Source of the DNA: Hyphomicrobiales bacterium
GTDB lineage: Bacteria; Pseudomonadota; Alphaproteobacteria; Rhizobiales; Devosiaceae
NCBI GenBank assembly: GCA_027487555.1
Contig: JAIYDI010000012.1
Location: 35,288 to 99,287 of the forward strand
Reading direction: 5' to 3'
Length of the DNA stretch: 64,000 nt
Below are positions 1-7,693 of this stretch, in pieces (the first letter of the stretch is position 1; every line of letters starts with the position of its first letter). A program made the position numbers and the translations under genes. The notes under the pieces were generated by a model, which saw only the letters and a list, made by a program, of their open reading frames with translations, was not told the origin of the DNA and made no database searches.

Positions 1-271
1 CAACCACATGCAGCGCCAGCGTCGTCTTGCCCGAGCTTTCCGGGCCGAACACCTCGACAATACGGCCACGCGGCAGACCACCGATGCCCAGTGCAATATC
101 GAGCCCGAGCGAGCCGGTGGAAATCGCCTCCACCTGCGCAATGGCACCCTCGCCAAAGCGCATCACCGTGCCCTTGCCGAAATTCCGCTCGATCTGGCTC
201 AGCGCCGCAGCGAGCGCCTTGTCCTTGTCCATAGATCCCTCAACCACGCGCAAAGGTGTTGCAGCAGCCAC
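1..271 (-). CDS. recA: Recombinase A, N-terminal part (cut by window edge)
   Basis: RecA forms ATP-dependent filaments on single-stranded DNA for homologous recombination and triggers LexA self-cleavage in the SOS response. Only the first 90 codons lie in the window; the 3' part runs off the left edge. The visible part holds the helical N-terminal segment ([12 protein letters not shown]) and the Walker A motif GPESSGKT at residues 76-83. I place the start at a GTG (271-269) rather than the internal ATG at 232. The GTG is preceded by AAGGAG a few bases upstream, and the added residues ([13 protein letters not shown]) match the usual length of alphaproteobacterial RecA N-termini. Two near-consensus LexA boxes lie upstream, so SOS control is likely. 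Identity is secure; the start choice is well supported but not proven. Confidence 0.96.
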   Translation of the reverse strand, partial: MAAATPLRVVEGSMDKDKALAAALSQIERNFGKGTVMRFGEGAIAQVEAISTGSLGLDIALGIGGLPRGRIVEVFGPESSGKTTLALHVV

Positions 272-342
272 TTCGGTCTCCTTATTTCATTTCGGCCCCG
301 GCGGTGCAAACCGGGCAAATGTGCAGTGAACGTACTTGAAGT

Positions 343-357
343 GTTCTCAGTTTGTTT
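343..357. promoter_or_regulatory. Candidate LexA (SOS) box upstream of recA
   Basis: Reading + strand, GTTC, seven bases, GTTT. The alphaproteobacterial LexA box is a direct repeat GTTC-N7-GTTC, so this has one mismatch. It lies about 70-85 bp upstream of the recA GTG. LexA regulation of recA is established in this class; this site is inferred by eye. Confidence 0.45.
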
Positions 358-370
358 CACCCACGTCAAG

Positions 371-385
371 GGACAAAAAGAGAAC
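371..385. promoter_or_regulatory. Second candidate LexA box upstream of recA
   Basis: On the minus strand (the recA direction) the sequence is GTTC-TCTTTTT-GTCC, one mismatch from GTTC-N7-GTTC. The T-rich spacer is typical of LexA boxes in Rhizobiales. It is about 100 bp upstream of the recA start, in the opposite orientation to the site at 343-357. Confidence 0.45.
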
Positions 386-550
386 AAATACCGATTCCGG
401 AGGGACCGAATCGACTGGGCCGGTGCAGTGCGGTGACCGTGGACCCTCACGGCCCCGGGGTAAAGCGCGGGACATGCCCTATCCCAAATAACGAATGCAT
501 GCCGGCGGAGGGTGCGCTATAGGGGCGCAAAGCCATTGAGGGGAGTGTCC

Positions 551-1543
551 ATGCACCTGATCCAGTTCATCGCTGCCGATGGCAGCCGCGCCGTTGCCGT
601 TACCGAGGGTGGCGCGACCAGTGTGGTGACGGGCGCAGCGAGCGTGTACGCTCTGGCTGCCGAGGCTGCCGAGCGCGGACTGACGCTGCGTGCCCTGGTG
701 ATCGAGAAGGGGCTTGGCGGCACCGTCGACAAGGCAGCGCTTGCGCGTGAAGGCCGGTTGCTCGCCCCGATCGACCATCCCGATCCGGCGCATCTTTGCG
801 TGACGGGTACGGGCCTGACGCATCTGGGTTCTGCCTCGACGCGCGACGCCATGCACAAGGCTAACCAGCAGCAGGCCGAGGCGCCGCTCACGGACTCGAT
901 GAAAATGTTCCGCATGGGCCTCGAAGGCGGCAAGCCCGCGCCGGGCGAAAAGGGCGTGCAGCCCGAATGGTTCTACAAGGGCAATGGCCACATCATTGCC
1001 AACCCGGGTGCGCCGATCCCGTCGCCGAGCTTTGCCAAGGATGCGGGCGAGGAGCCTGAAATCGCCGGGCTCTACTACATCGGCAAGGATGGCACCCCGT
1101 ACCGCCTGGGCTTTGCGCTCGGCAACGAGTTCTCGGACCACGTAACCGAGCGGGTCAACTATCTGTATCTGGCGCATTCGAAGCTGCGCTGGGCCAGCTT
1201 CGGGCCGGAACTGCGCGTCGGCGATCTGCCGCGCAACGTGTCGGGCATGAGCCGTATCCTGCGCGACGGCAAGGTGATCTGGGAGAAGCCATTCCTCTCC
1301 GGCGAGGACAACATGAGCCACACCATCGCCAACCTCGAATACCACCACTTCAAGTATGACCTGTTCTGCCACCCCGGCGATATCCATGTGCACATGTTCG
1401 GTACCGCGACGCTGAGCTTCGCCGACGGCGTGCGCACCGAGCCGGGAGATGTTTTCGAGATCGAAGAGAGCCAGTTTGGCCTGCCGCTCCGCAACGCCGT
1501 TGCGTGGGACGACGAGAAGCCGTTCACAATCAAGTCGCTGTAA
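551..1543 (+). CDS. AraD1/GguC-type fumarylacetoacetate hydrolase family protein
   Basis: A 330-residue protein of the FAH superfamily, closest in style to the AraD1/GguC group. Members are often found with sugar transport and sugar-acid catabolism genes, where AraD1 dehydrates 2-keto-3-deoxy-L-arabonate. The N-terminus (MHLIQF) and the stretch from VTGTGLTHLGSAS, through WFYKGNG and NEFSDH, to HMFGTATLSF follow this family from end to end. The start at 551 is chosen because GAGGGGAG sits just upstream (about 537-544). The gene stands alone between recA and an RTX gene, with no sugar-pathway neighbours here, so the exact substrate cannot be given. A strong hairpin follows the stop. Confidence 0.8.
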   Translation: MHLIQFIAADGSRAVAVTEGGATSVVTGAASVYALAAEAAERGLTLRALVIEKGLGGTVDKAALAREGRLLAPIDHPDPAHLCVTGTGLTHLGSASTRDAMHKANQQQAEAPLTDSMKMFRMGLEGGKPAPGEKGVQPEWFYKGNGHIIANPGAPIPSPSFAKDAGEEPEIAGLYYIGKDGTPYRLGFALGNEFSDHVTERVNYLYLAHSKLRWASFGPELRVGDLPRNVSGMSRILRDGKVIWEKPFLSGEDNMSHTIANLEYHHFKYDLFCHPGDIHVHMFGTATLSFADGVRTEPGDVFEIEESQFGLPLRNAVAWDDEKPFTIKSL

Positions 1544-1576
1544 GGCCCAGCTTCAGTCATTTCGCGGCCAATATTG

Positions 1577-1615
1577 TCGGGCTCCATTACCCTCACCGGC
1601 AGTGGAGCCCGATTT
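1577..1615 (+). terminator. Hairpin terminator after the AraD1-type gene
   Basis: Ten-base-pair perfect stem (TCGGGCTCCA at 1577-1586 with TGGAGCCCGA at 1603-1612), a 16-nt loop, then a short T-rich stretch. It lies 34 bases after the stop. The rest of the gap to 1871 shows nothing I recognise. Confidence 0.6.
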
Positions 1616-1871
1616 GCTTCGGTACCTCAACCGGGTGGCCCGACCGCGACAATTTGAACCAAATTCGCTCGACCGCGAATAATGCCGATTCATGTCGCGG
1701 CCTCAGGGTCATGTGCAGCGATGCGCCGGGGGGCATTCGCAAACGGAATGACGTGGCGGGCCGCAGGGTCTGCAGGCGTTGTTCTGGCCCTTGTGTTGTC
1801 GCGCCTTCATTGCGGAGAGGTTGAAGGACCCATCCTGAAGGCGCCCTAGCGAGATTTGCGAAAGGTTCCTG

Positions 1872-3971
1872 ATGATCTCCGTCAGCCCCTCGATTTCGGC
1901 TGCAGAACTGCAGTCGATCATCGACTCTGCGCCCAATGGCGCCACTATCTACCTCTCCCAGGGGAGCTACCGCTTCGACCAGACGGTCGTGATCAGCCGC
2001 AGCGACATCAAGCTCGTGGGTGCGGGCCCCGACAAGACGACGATCACGCTGACCGGCGATGCTGTCGTGGGTGGGGCGTTCCGGATCGGCACGCCGATCG
2101 ATGAGACGGTGCTCACCACGCCAACGACACTCGCCGCCTACGCGGCGGAAAGCGCGACGAGCCTGTCGCTTGCGAGCACGGCGGGAATCACGGCCGGCGA
2201 CTACCTCTGGATCACCACACCCAATACTCCATCCTTCCTCAAGTCGCTCGCTGCATCGACGAGTTGGGACGGGGAGAAGGCACTGCGCACCTCGATGGTG
2301 CAGGTTGTCTCAGTGGAGGGGAACACGGTTACCCTCGCCAATGGCGTGGCGTTCGATTTCTCAGCCGGGGCCTCCGTCGCGAAGATGGAAGTGACCGAGA
2401 ATGTCACTCTCGGGGGCTTTACCGTCGACAGCGGTTTGAAGAACCCGGATCCCGGGGTCTTCGAGAACCTGGACAAGGACTATGACCGCTCAAACGTCAT
2501 CTCCGTATCGGCCAGCGCGCATGTGACGCTTAAGGATATCGATGTCGTCAACGCGCCATCGAATGGCTTCACCTTCGCGCAGTCGATCTTCATCGAAGGC
2601 GACGACCTGAAGGTCGATGGGGCACTCAACAAGGGCGATGGTGGCAACGGCTACGCGTTCCAGCTCCGGGCGCTCTATGACAGCAAGCTCGATGGGCTCG
2701 AAGCCTATGATACCCGCCATGCAGTTCTGTTCGCCAGCTGGACGAGCGAGGCCAACAACCTGATCACGGTCGAGGCTACCAATCGCGACATCAATTTCCA
2801 CGGCGGGCCCGACCACGGCAACGTGGTGACAGTGCTGAACTCGCTGCGCACCGAGACGGAAGCCGGCTATATGTCGCCGACGCTCTTCGTCAACGCGACG
2901 GGCACGACCTATGGAACCGCGACGGACCTCAGCCAGAATACGGTGACGTTTCGCAACGTGACAGGGACCAACAAGGCCGAAGTGCTTGTGGCTGACAGCA
3001 GCGGCGCCCAGATCTACGCGCGGGCGGGGGCCGATACGCTGGTGGGCGGCAAGGGCAATGACCTGCTCTTTGCCGACAGGGGCAATGACCTGATCCATGC
3101 CTCGGCCGGCATTGACAGGATAGACGGCGGCATGGGCACGGACACGTTGTACTACGCGCTGGCGAGATCGGAATATGTTCTGGGTCGTGATGCCGCCGGC
3201 AATCTGCTGGTGGTCAAACCCGATGGCTGCGACACGCTGAGCGGCATCGAAACGCTCAGCTTTGCGGATGGCACGATCTCGGTCGCGAAGCTCGGTGCCG
3301 TGCCGACAGTGCTGTTCGGCTCCGAAGACAGTGACAGCATCACCGTGAAATCGGGTTCAGATATTGTCTTTTCCGGTGCGGGCTTCGACCGCATCCACTC
3401 GGCGTTCACGTTTCGCCTCGCCTCCGACGCCGAGGCCCTGGACCTGACCGGCAGCGCGGCAATCGACGGCCATGGCAATGCGCTGAACAACGCACTGACA
3501 GGCAATGATGCCGCCAACACGCTGTATGGCAATGCCGGCAACGACCGCTTCTATGCCCGGGGCGGCGACGACGCGATCTATGGTGGCGAAGGCAACGACC
3601 TCATCTACGGGCAGGGCGGAAACGACCGTCTGTTCGGTGGGTCCGGGGACGACGTGATGCGTGGCCATTCAGGTGCCGATACGTTCGTGCTCTCATCGGG
3701 CGCCGACGAGATCGAGGACCTGGTGGTGAGGCACGGCGACCGCGTCGATGTCGGGCAGACGTCGCAAGGCAGCGCGGCGACCTTCTACGCTGCGTTCAAG
3801 GCAGCAGCCGCTGCGAGCGGCGACAGCTTCAAGGCCTTGGGCATCGACGTGGCACAATCTGGCACGAACGTGGTCATCCACACGACCGACGCGTCAGGGG
3901 CCGACATCTACACCACTATCGACAACACCACGATAGCGAGCCTCGCAGCCAATTCCGACTGGCTGGTATAG
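1872..3971 (+). CDS. Secreted beta-helix / RTX calcium-binding protein
   Basis: A 699-residue protein with no classical signal peptide. Residues 1 to about 370 read as a right-handed parallel beta-helix of the pectate-lyase/C5-epimerase type: ATIYLSQGSYRF, then IKLVGAGPDKTTITL, then a run of short Asn/Val-rich turns. From about residue 390 onward there are RTX nonapeptides (for example GGKGNDLLF, YGGEGNDLIY, GGSGDDVMRG) in two blocks separated by about 80 residues. The C-terminus is Ala/Thr-rich and hydrophobic-ended, as in type I secretion substrates. Expected to be exported by a TolC-type ABC system and to fold on binding extracellular Ca2+, acting on or binding a polysaccharide. No secretion genes are adjacent. 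AAAGG at 1861-1865 supports the start. The enzyme activity is not determined. Confidence 0.8.
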   Translation: MISVSPSISAAELQSIIDSAPNGATIYLSQGSYRFDQTVVISRSDIKLVGAGPDKTTITLTGDAVVGGAFRIGTPIDETVLTTPTTLAAYAAESATSLSLASTAGITAGDYLWITTPNTPSFLKSLAASTSWDGEKALRTSMVQVVSVEGNTVTLANGVAFDFSAGASVAKMEVTENVTLGGFTVDSGLKNPDPGVFENLDKDYDRSNVISVSASAHVTLKDIDVVNAPSNGFTFAQSIFIEGDDLKVDGALNKGDGGNGYAFQLRALYDSKLDGLEAYDTRHAVLFASWTSEANNLITVEATNRDINFHGGPDHGNVVTVLNSLRTETEAGYMSPTLFVNATGTTYGTATDLSQNTVTFRNVTGTNKAEVLVADSSGAQIYARAGADTLVGGKGNDLLFADRGNDLIHASAGIDRIDGGMGTDTLYYALARSEYVLGRDAAGNLLVVKPDGCDTLSGIETLSFADGTISVAKLGAVPTVLFGSEDSDSITVKSGSDIVFSGAGFDRIHSAFTFRLASDAEALDLTGSAAIDGHGNALNNALTGNDAANTLYGNAGNDRFYARGGDDAIYGGEGNDLIYGQGGNDRLFGGSGDDVMRGHSGADTFVLSSGADEIEDLVVRHGDRVDVGQTSQGSAATFYAAFKAAAAASGDSFKALGIDVAQSGTNVVIHTTDASGADIYTTIDNTTIASLAANSDWLV

Positions 3972-3991
3972 GTTTGACAAAACAATGGTTT

Positions 3992-4031
3992 AGACCATTT
4001 CAACGTTTCAGACAAAACGTGAAATGATCTA
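3992..4031 (+). repeat. Dispersed hairpin repeat, copy A
   Basis: Imperfect inverted repeat beginning TAGACCATTTC and ending GAAATGATCTA, with ACGTTT/AAACGT inner arms. It lies 20 bases after the RTX gene stop. Related copies follow stops at 10179, 17344 and 56941. Confidence 0.6.
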
Positions 4032-4179
4032 GTCGTGGGTGGCTCTGGCACCGGAAGACCGCAGCTGCTTTTCCCGCGCGGGTAAACCCGCGTCGTGCGG
4101 ACGCTTTAGACCTTGGCCGAACTTTACCGGCGGGCACTGACATGTCAGTGTCCGCCGCATCGGTTCGAGGAGTCTGACG

Positions 4180-5226
4180 ATGAGTGATGCCAAGTTCAAG
4201 AAGCGCCGTGTGGGCAAAACCAGCCTCGAGCTGACCGAGCTTGGCCTCGGGGGCGCGACACTCTCGGGCATGATGGGAAATGAGGTGCCCGACGAGCAGG
4301 CTCGCGCGCTGGTGTCGCGCGCGCTCGACGCTGGCATCGGCTATTACGATACCGCGCCGCATTATGGCGATGGCCGCTCCGAGCGCCTGATGGGGGACGC
4401 GCTGCGTTATCGCCACGACGATGTGGCGATCTCCACCAAGGTCGGCCGGTTGCTGACGCCCGTACGCTCGGAGGCGACGCGCACAGTGCCGCGCAACTGG
4501 ACTTACCCGTTCCCATTCGAAATCCGCTACGACTACAGCTACGACGCGATCATGAAATCCTACGAGCACTCGCTGCAGAGGCTGGGGCTCGGGCATGTCG
4601 AAATCCTGCTGGTGCACGATATCGGGGTGCAATCGCACGGCGAGGAGGGCAACAGGAAGCACTGGGCTGACCTGTCATCAAGCGGCTACAAGGCGCTCGA
4701 CGAGTTGCGCCGGAATGGCGACGTCAAGGCGATCGGCTTCGGTGTGAACGAGGTGCCGGTGCTGCTGCAGGCCTTCGATATCGGGCAGTGGGACGTGTTC
4801 CTTGTCGCCAATCGCTACAACCTGATCGAGCAGTCTCCAATCGAGGAACTGTTTCCCGCCTGCGCCAGGCATGGCAGCTCGGTGATCGCAGCCGGCCCCT
4901 TTGCCGCTGGCGTGCTCGCCGGCACCGATGTGTGGGGGCCGACCAACGGCGCCTACCAGAAGGCGCCGCCGCATATCGCCGAGAAGGTGGGCAAGCTCCG
5001 TGCCGTTGCCGACCAGTTCGGCATTCCGCTCGGGGCTGCCGCTCTGCAGTTCGGCACCGCCCACGACGTGGTGGTCTCGGTGCTGACGGGACCCAAATCG
5101 GTGCCCGAACTCGAGGGTATCCTCGCCTGGTGGAATACGAGTATCCCGTCAGGATTCTGGGCTGCGCTGAAGGACCAGAACCTGGTTGCGCCCGGAACGC
5201 CGCTGCCGAACGGCACTGTTGCCTGA
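4180..5226 (+). CDS. Aldo/keto reductase (sugar dehydrogenase type)
   Basis: A 348-residue NAD(P)-dependent aldo/keto reductase. The catalytic residues of the superfamily are visible: Asp and Tyr in YYDTAPHYGDG (about residues 55-65), Lys in ISTKVGR, and His in LLVHDI. Overall it resembles the D-threo-aldose 1-dehydrogenase / L-fucose dehydrogenase / pyridoxal 4-dehydrogenase branch, which oxidises free aldoses or pyridoxal in the cytoplasm. The start has GAGGAG about 8 bases upstream. It is monocistronic, convergent with motB, with a nested hairpin between them. The substrate is an inference from the branch, not from neighbours. Confidence 0.85.
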   Translation: MSDAKFKKRRVGKTSLELTELGLGGATLSGMMGNEVPDEQARALVSRALDAGIGYYDTAPHYGDGRSERLMGDALRYRHDDVAISTKVGRLLTPVRSEATRTVPRNWTYPFPFEIRYDYSYDAIMKSYEHSLQRLGLGHVEILLVHDIGVQSHGEEGNRKHWADLSSSGYKALDELRRNGDVKAIGFGVNEVPVLLQAFDIGQWDVFLVANRYNLIEQSPIEELFPACARHGSSVIAAGPFAAGVLAGTDVWGPTNGAYQKAPPHIAEKVGKLRAVADQFGIPLGAAALQFGTAHDVVVSVLTGPKSVPELEGILAWWNTSIPSGFWAALKDQNLVAPGTPLPNGTVA

Positions 5227-5236
5227 AAGAGGGACG

Positions 5237-5281
5237 ATCCGCCACCGCGTGCCCGGAGAGTTCCGGCAAGGGGTGGCGGAT
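5237..5281. terminator. Nested hairpin between convergent genes
   Basis: ATCCGCCACC (5237-5246) pairs perfectly with GGTGGCGGAT (5272-5281), and a second CCGGA/TCCGG hairpin is nested inside. It sits between the aldo/keto reductase stop and the motB stop. No T-run follows on either side, so termination is only probable. Confidence 0.45.
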
Positions 5282-5317
5282 GCCCCCCGTTCGCGGGCGG
5301 TAGCGGTGAAACCTGAC

Positions 5318-6229
5318 TTACGGTTTCAGGTCAGCGGGAACCGCTGGCGGCGCGTAGTGCACGGTGATCTCGATGCGGCCATTGCCTGCGAGATAGGGGT
5401 CGTTGGGGAACAACGGCTTGGCAGTGGCATTGCCTGAGACAGTGGAGATGTGATCATCGGTGAGGCCGAACTCGCCGAGGATACCGCGCACGACATTGGC
5501 CCGATCGAGCGACAGGTCCCATGCGCCATATCGGGGATTGTTGTAGACCGCGCCCGCAGCCGTATGTCCCGAGATGCTGATCTGGGCGCCGAGCCGCTGC
5601 AGAATGGGCGCAAGCGACGCGATGGCCTGGCGGGTTGTCTCGTAGGGGAACTTCGAACCTTCTGGGAACATCGGCCGGCCGTCTCGATCCATGATCTGGA
5701 TATCGAGGCCCTCATCGGTCTCGGTGACGGAGAGGTTGTCGTCGATGCTGGTGATATCGGGCATGGCCTGCCAGGCCTGCTTGATGCTGGTGGCCGCGCC
5801 GTGGAAATCCTGGTTCCATTTCGATTTCATGTCGACCGAGGCCGACTTGCTCGCCTCGAATTCACTGCCGCCGATTTCGCCGAGACCACCCTTGGCAGCG
5901 ACTTTCGGCCCGGCGGCCGAGGTTTCCGGCGCGGTAAGCGCATCCATACGGGAATCGGAGGAGACTTTTGCGCCGTTTTCGTCGAACGCCTGACCACCCA
6001 TGACGCCGCCGGCGCCGCTCATGCTCTCGGACACGTTTGGCGGGGCGAAGTAATCCGCGAGGCCCTTCTTCTGCTCCGGAGTCGTCATCGAGACGAGCCA
6101 GAGCAGCAGGAAGAAGGCCATCATCGCCGTCACAAAGTCGGCGTACGCGATTTTCCACGCACCGCCGTGGTGGCCATGGGCCGCCTTCTTGACCTTCTTG
6201 ATGATGAAGGGTTGGTCGTTGCTCGCCAT
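5318..6229 (-). CDS. motB: Flagellar motor stator protein MotB
   Basis: MotB anchors the proton-driven stator to peptidoglycan. The 303-residue protein has one transmembrane helix just after the N-terminus (MMAFFLLLWLV). The conserved proton-carrying Asp is Asp31 in YADFVTAMM. A plug/linker region follows, and then an OmpA-type peptidoglycan-binding domain from about residue 190 (ISGHTA, LSLDRANVV, GNGRIEITV). It lies 20 bases downstream of motA on the same strand, so the two form an operon. The Lys/His-rich cytoplasmic N-terminus is typical of Rhizobiales MotB. Confidence 0.96.
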   Translation of the reverse strand: MASNDQPFIIKKVKKAAHGHHGGAWKIAYADFVTAMMAFFLLLWLVSMTTPEQKKGLADYFAPPNVSESMSGAGGVMGGQAFDENGAKVSSDSRMDALTAPETSAAGPKVAAKGGLGEIGGSEFEASKSASVDMKSKWNQDFHGAATSIKQAWQAMPDITSIDDNLSVTETDEGLDIQIMDRDGRPMFPEGSKFPYETTRQAIASLAPILQRLGAQISISGHTAAGAVYNNPRYGAWDLSLDRANVVRGILGEFGLTDDHISTVSGNATAKPLFPNDPYLAGNGRIEITVHYAPPAVPADLKP

Positions 6230-6249
6230 GGCTCAGGCCCTCGGGTGGA

Positions 6250-7113
6250 TTATGCCGGTGCCGGCAGGTTGGCAGTGGCTTCTTCGATTTCAGCGAAGGT
6301 CGGACGCACTTCCGACATCAGCGACTTGCGAGCGAACTCGATGGCTATGGAGGGCGCATTGCCCGACATATGGGCCAGAAGCCCGATCTTGATCGACAGA
6401 AGGTACTTGGACTCGGCCTCGAAGGTGTTCTTGAGGGACTGCGCCATGGGGCCGAAGAAGCCATAGGCAACGAACACGCCGAGGAAGGTACCGACGAGCG
6501 CGCCACCGATCATGTGGCCAAGCACTTCGGGCGGCTCGCTGATGGAGCCCATGGTCTTGATCACGCCCAGCACGGCGGCGACGATGCCGAGAGCCGGCGT
6601 GCCGTCGGCAAGGCCTTGGATCGCCGATACCAGACGCTCCTGCTCCTGATGGTGGGTCTCGAGTTCCTCGTCCATCAGCGCTTCCATCTCGTGCACGACG
6701 CGCGTCCCCAGGGTGACCATGCGCAGATAGTCGCACATGAACTCCACCGCATGGTGGTCCTTCATGAACGTGGGGAACTGCGTAAAGATCGATGACCCTT
6801 CGGGGTTCTCGATATGCGGCTCCAGCGCGAGCACGCCCTTGGACTGGATCAGCTTGAAGATGGAAAACTGCAGACCCAGAAGCTCGACATAGGCGGCCTT
6901 GTTGTATTTTGGCCCCTTCAAGAGGGTGCCGAACACCTTGAGGCTCTGCTTGAGCACCGGACCGGTATTGCCGATGACGAAGGCGCCCATCGCGGCGCCA
7001 AGAATGATCACGGCCTCGAAGGGCTGCCAAAGCACTTCGAGATGGCCGCCCATCGCGGAGTATCCGCCAAAGACGCAGACCAGGATCAGAATAGTCCCGA
7101 CGATCAGCCGCAT
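6250..7113 (-). CDS. motA: Flagellar motor stator protein MotA
   Basis: The 287-residue inner-membrane partner of MotB forms the proton channel and contacts the FliG rotor. The first helix starts at residue 3 (LIVGTILILVCVFGGY), a second follows at about 35-55, and two further helices flank ALGIVAAVLGVIKTMG and GTFLGVFVAYGFFGPM near residues 175-225. The cytoplasmic loop between holds the charged rotor-interacting region. Full family length. The ATG has AAGGGA about ten bases upstream. The other flagellar genes are outside the window. Confidence 0.96.
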   Translation of the reverse strand: MRLIVGTILILVCVFGGYSAMGGHLEVLWQPFEAVIILGAAMGAFVIGNTGPVLKQSLKVFGTLLKGPKYNKAAYVELLGLQFSIFKLIQSKGVLALEPHIENPEGSSIFTQFPTFMKDHHAVEFMCDYLRMVTLGTRVVHEMEALMDEELETHHQEQERLVSAIQGLADGTPALGIVAAVLGVIKTMGSISEPPEVLGHMIGGALVGTFLGVFVAYGFFGPMAQSLKNTFEAESKYLLSIKIGLLAHMSGNAPSIAIEFARKSLMSEVRPTFAEIEEATANLPAPA

Positions 7114-7458
7114 GGGCCAGTAATCCCTTGCCCTGGTACCCCTGGGACCGGACGGGCAGGGCTACCCATACGATCCTCGTCATGTGCGGAAACCTTCTGG
7201 CCTCCGATGCCGAGCGCCCAACTTCGTTTCCGGAAGTTAAGCTTCAGATAAATTTCGTCCCAAAACGGGTGCGACACTCTCGCCAATGCTTGGGCGAAGG
7301 GTCGGAAGCACCTGATAATCCTTGCATGAAGAAGGTTAATGGATTGATGGAGCGCGACCGCCCCGGATCTGTGAGGGCGATGCGCCGGGCGCCTCTTGCC
7401 GCTTGACTCAAGGTCGGCTCTGCGCCTAAGTCATGCCAAACGACGCAGGGGCACATCC

Positions 7459-7506
7459 GTGCAGACCATTCTTGTAGTACCGAGGCGCATCGAGCACGTG
7501 GGATAA
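7459..7506 (+). CDS. ilvB leader peptide (attenuation)
   Basis: A 15-codon reading frame with a GTG start and AGGGG (7446-7451) eight bases upstream encodes MQTILVVPRRIEHVG. Codons 4-7 are Ile-Leu-Val-Val (7468-7479), exactly the amino acids made by the downstream ilvB-ilvN products. A hairpin and a T-tailed terminator follow before ilvB. This is the classic layout of a branched-chain amino acid attenuator: a ribosome stalled at these codons would change folding downstream. Too short for automated gene calling; the inference rests on codon content and position. Confidence 0.8.
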   Translation: MQTILVVPRRIEHVG

Positions 7507-7530
7507 CACTCCCGCGATAGGTCGATGCGC
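7485..7530 (+). promoter_or_regulatory. Leader hairpin overlapping the ilv leader peptide end
   Basis: GCGCATCGA (7485-7493) pairs perfectly with TCGATGCGC (7522-7530). The left arm lies inside the leader reading frame just after the Ile-Leu-Val-Val codons, so a stalled ribosome would cover it. This fits a pause or alternative structure in attenuation. I could not define a clear antiterminator pairing by eye. Confidence 0.55.
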
Positions 7531-7537
7531 GCCACAA

Positions 7538-7559
7538 GGTCCCGAACGGGGCCTTTTTT
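7538..7559 (+). terminator. ilvBN attenuator terminator
   Basis: GGTCCC (7538-7543) pairs with GGGGCC (7548-7553) around a GAAC loop, followed by six T. It is an intrinsic terminator placed between the leader peptide and ilvB (start 7694), as expected for transcription attenuation. Confidence 0.8.
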
Positions 7560-7693
7560 ATTACCCGGGATTCCGCGAGCGGCCGGGATGACGAACAGGG
7601 GTCCGGACCATCCGGGCCTGAGGCACAGAAGGCGGTAGCACCGCCCACCCGCAAAGCCGAGCAGAGCTCGGGCGGGCGCTGGGAAGGAAGGAA

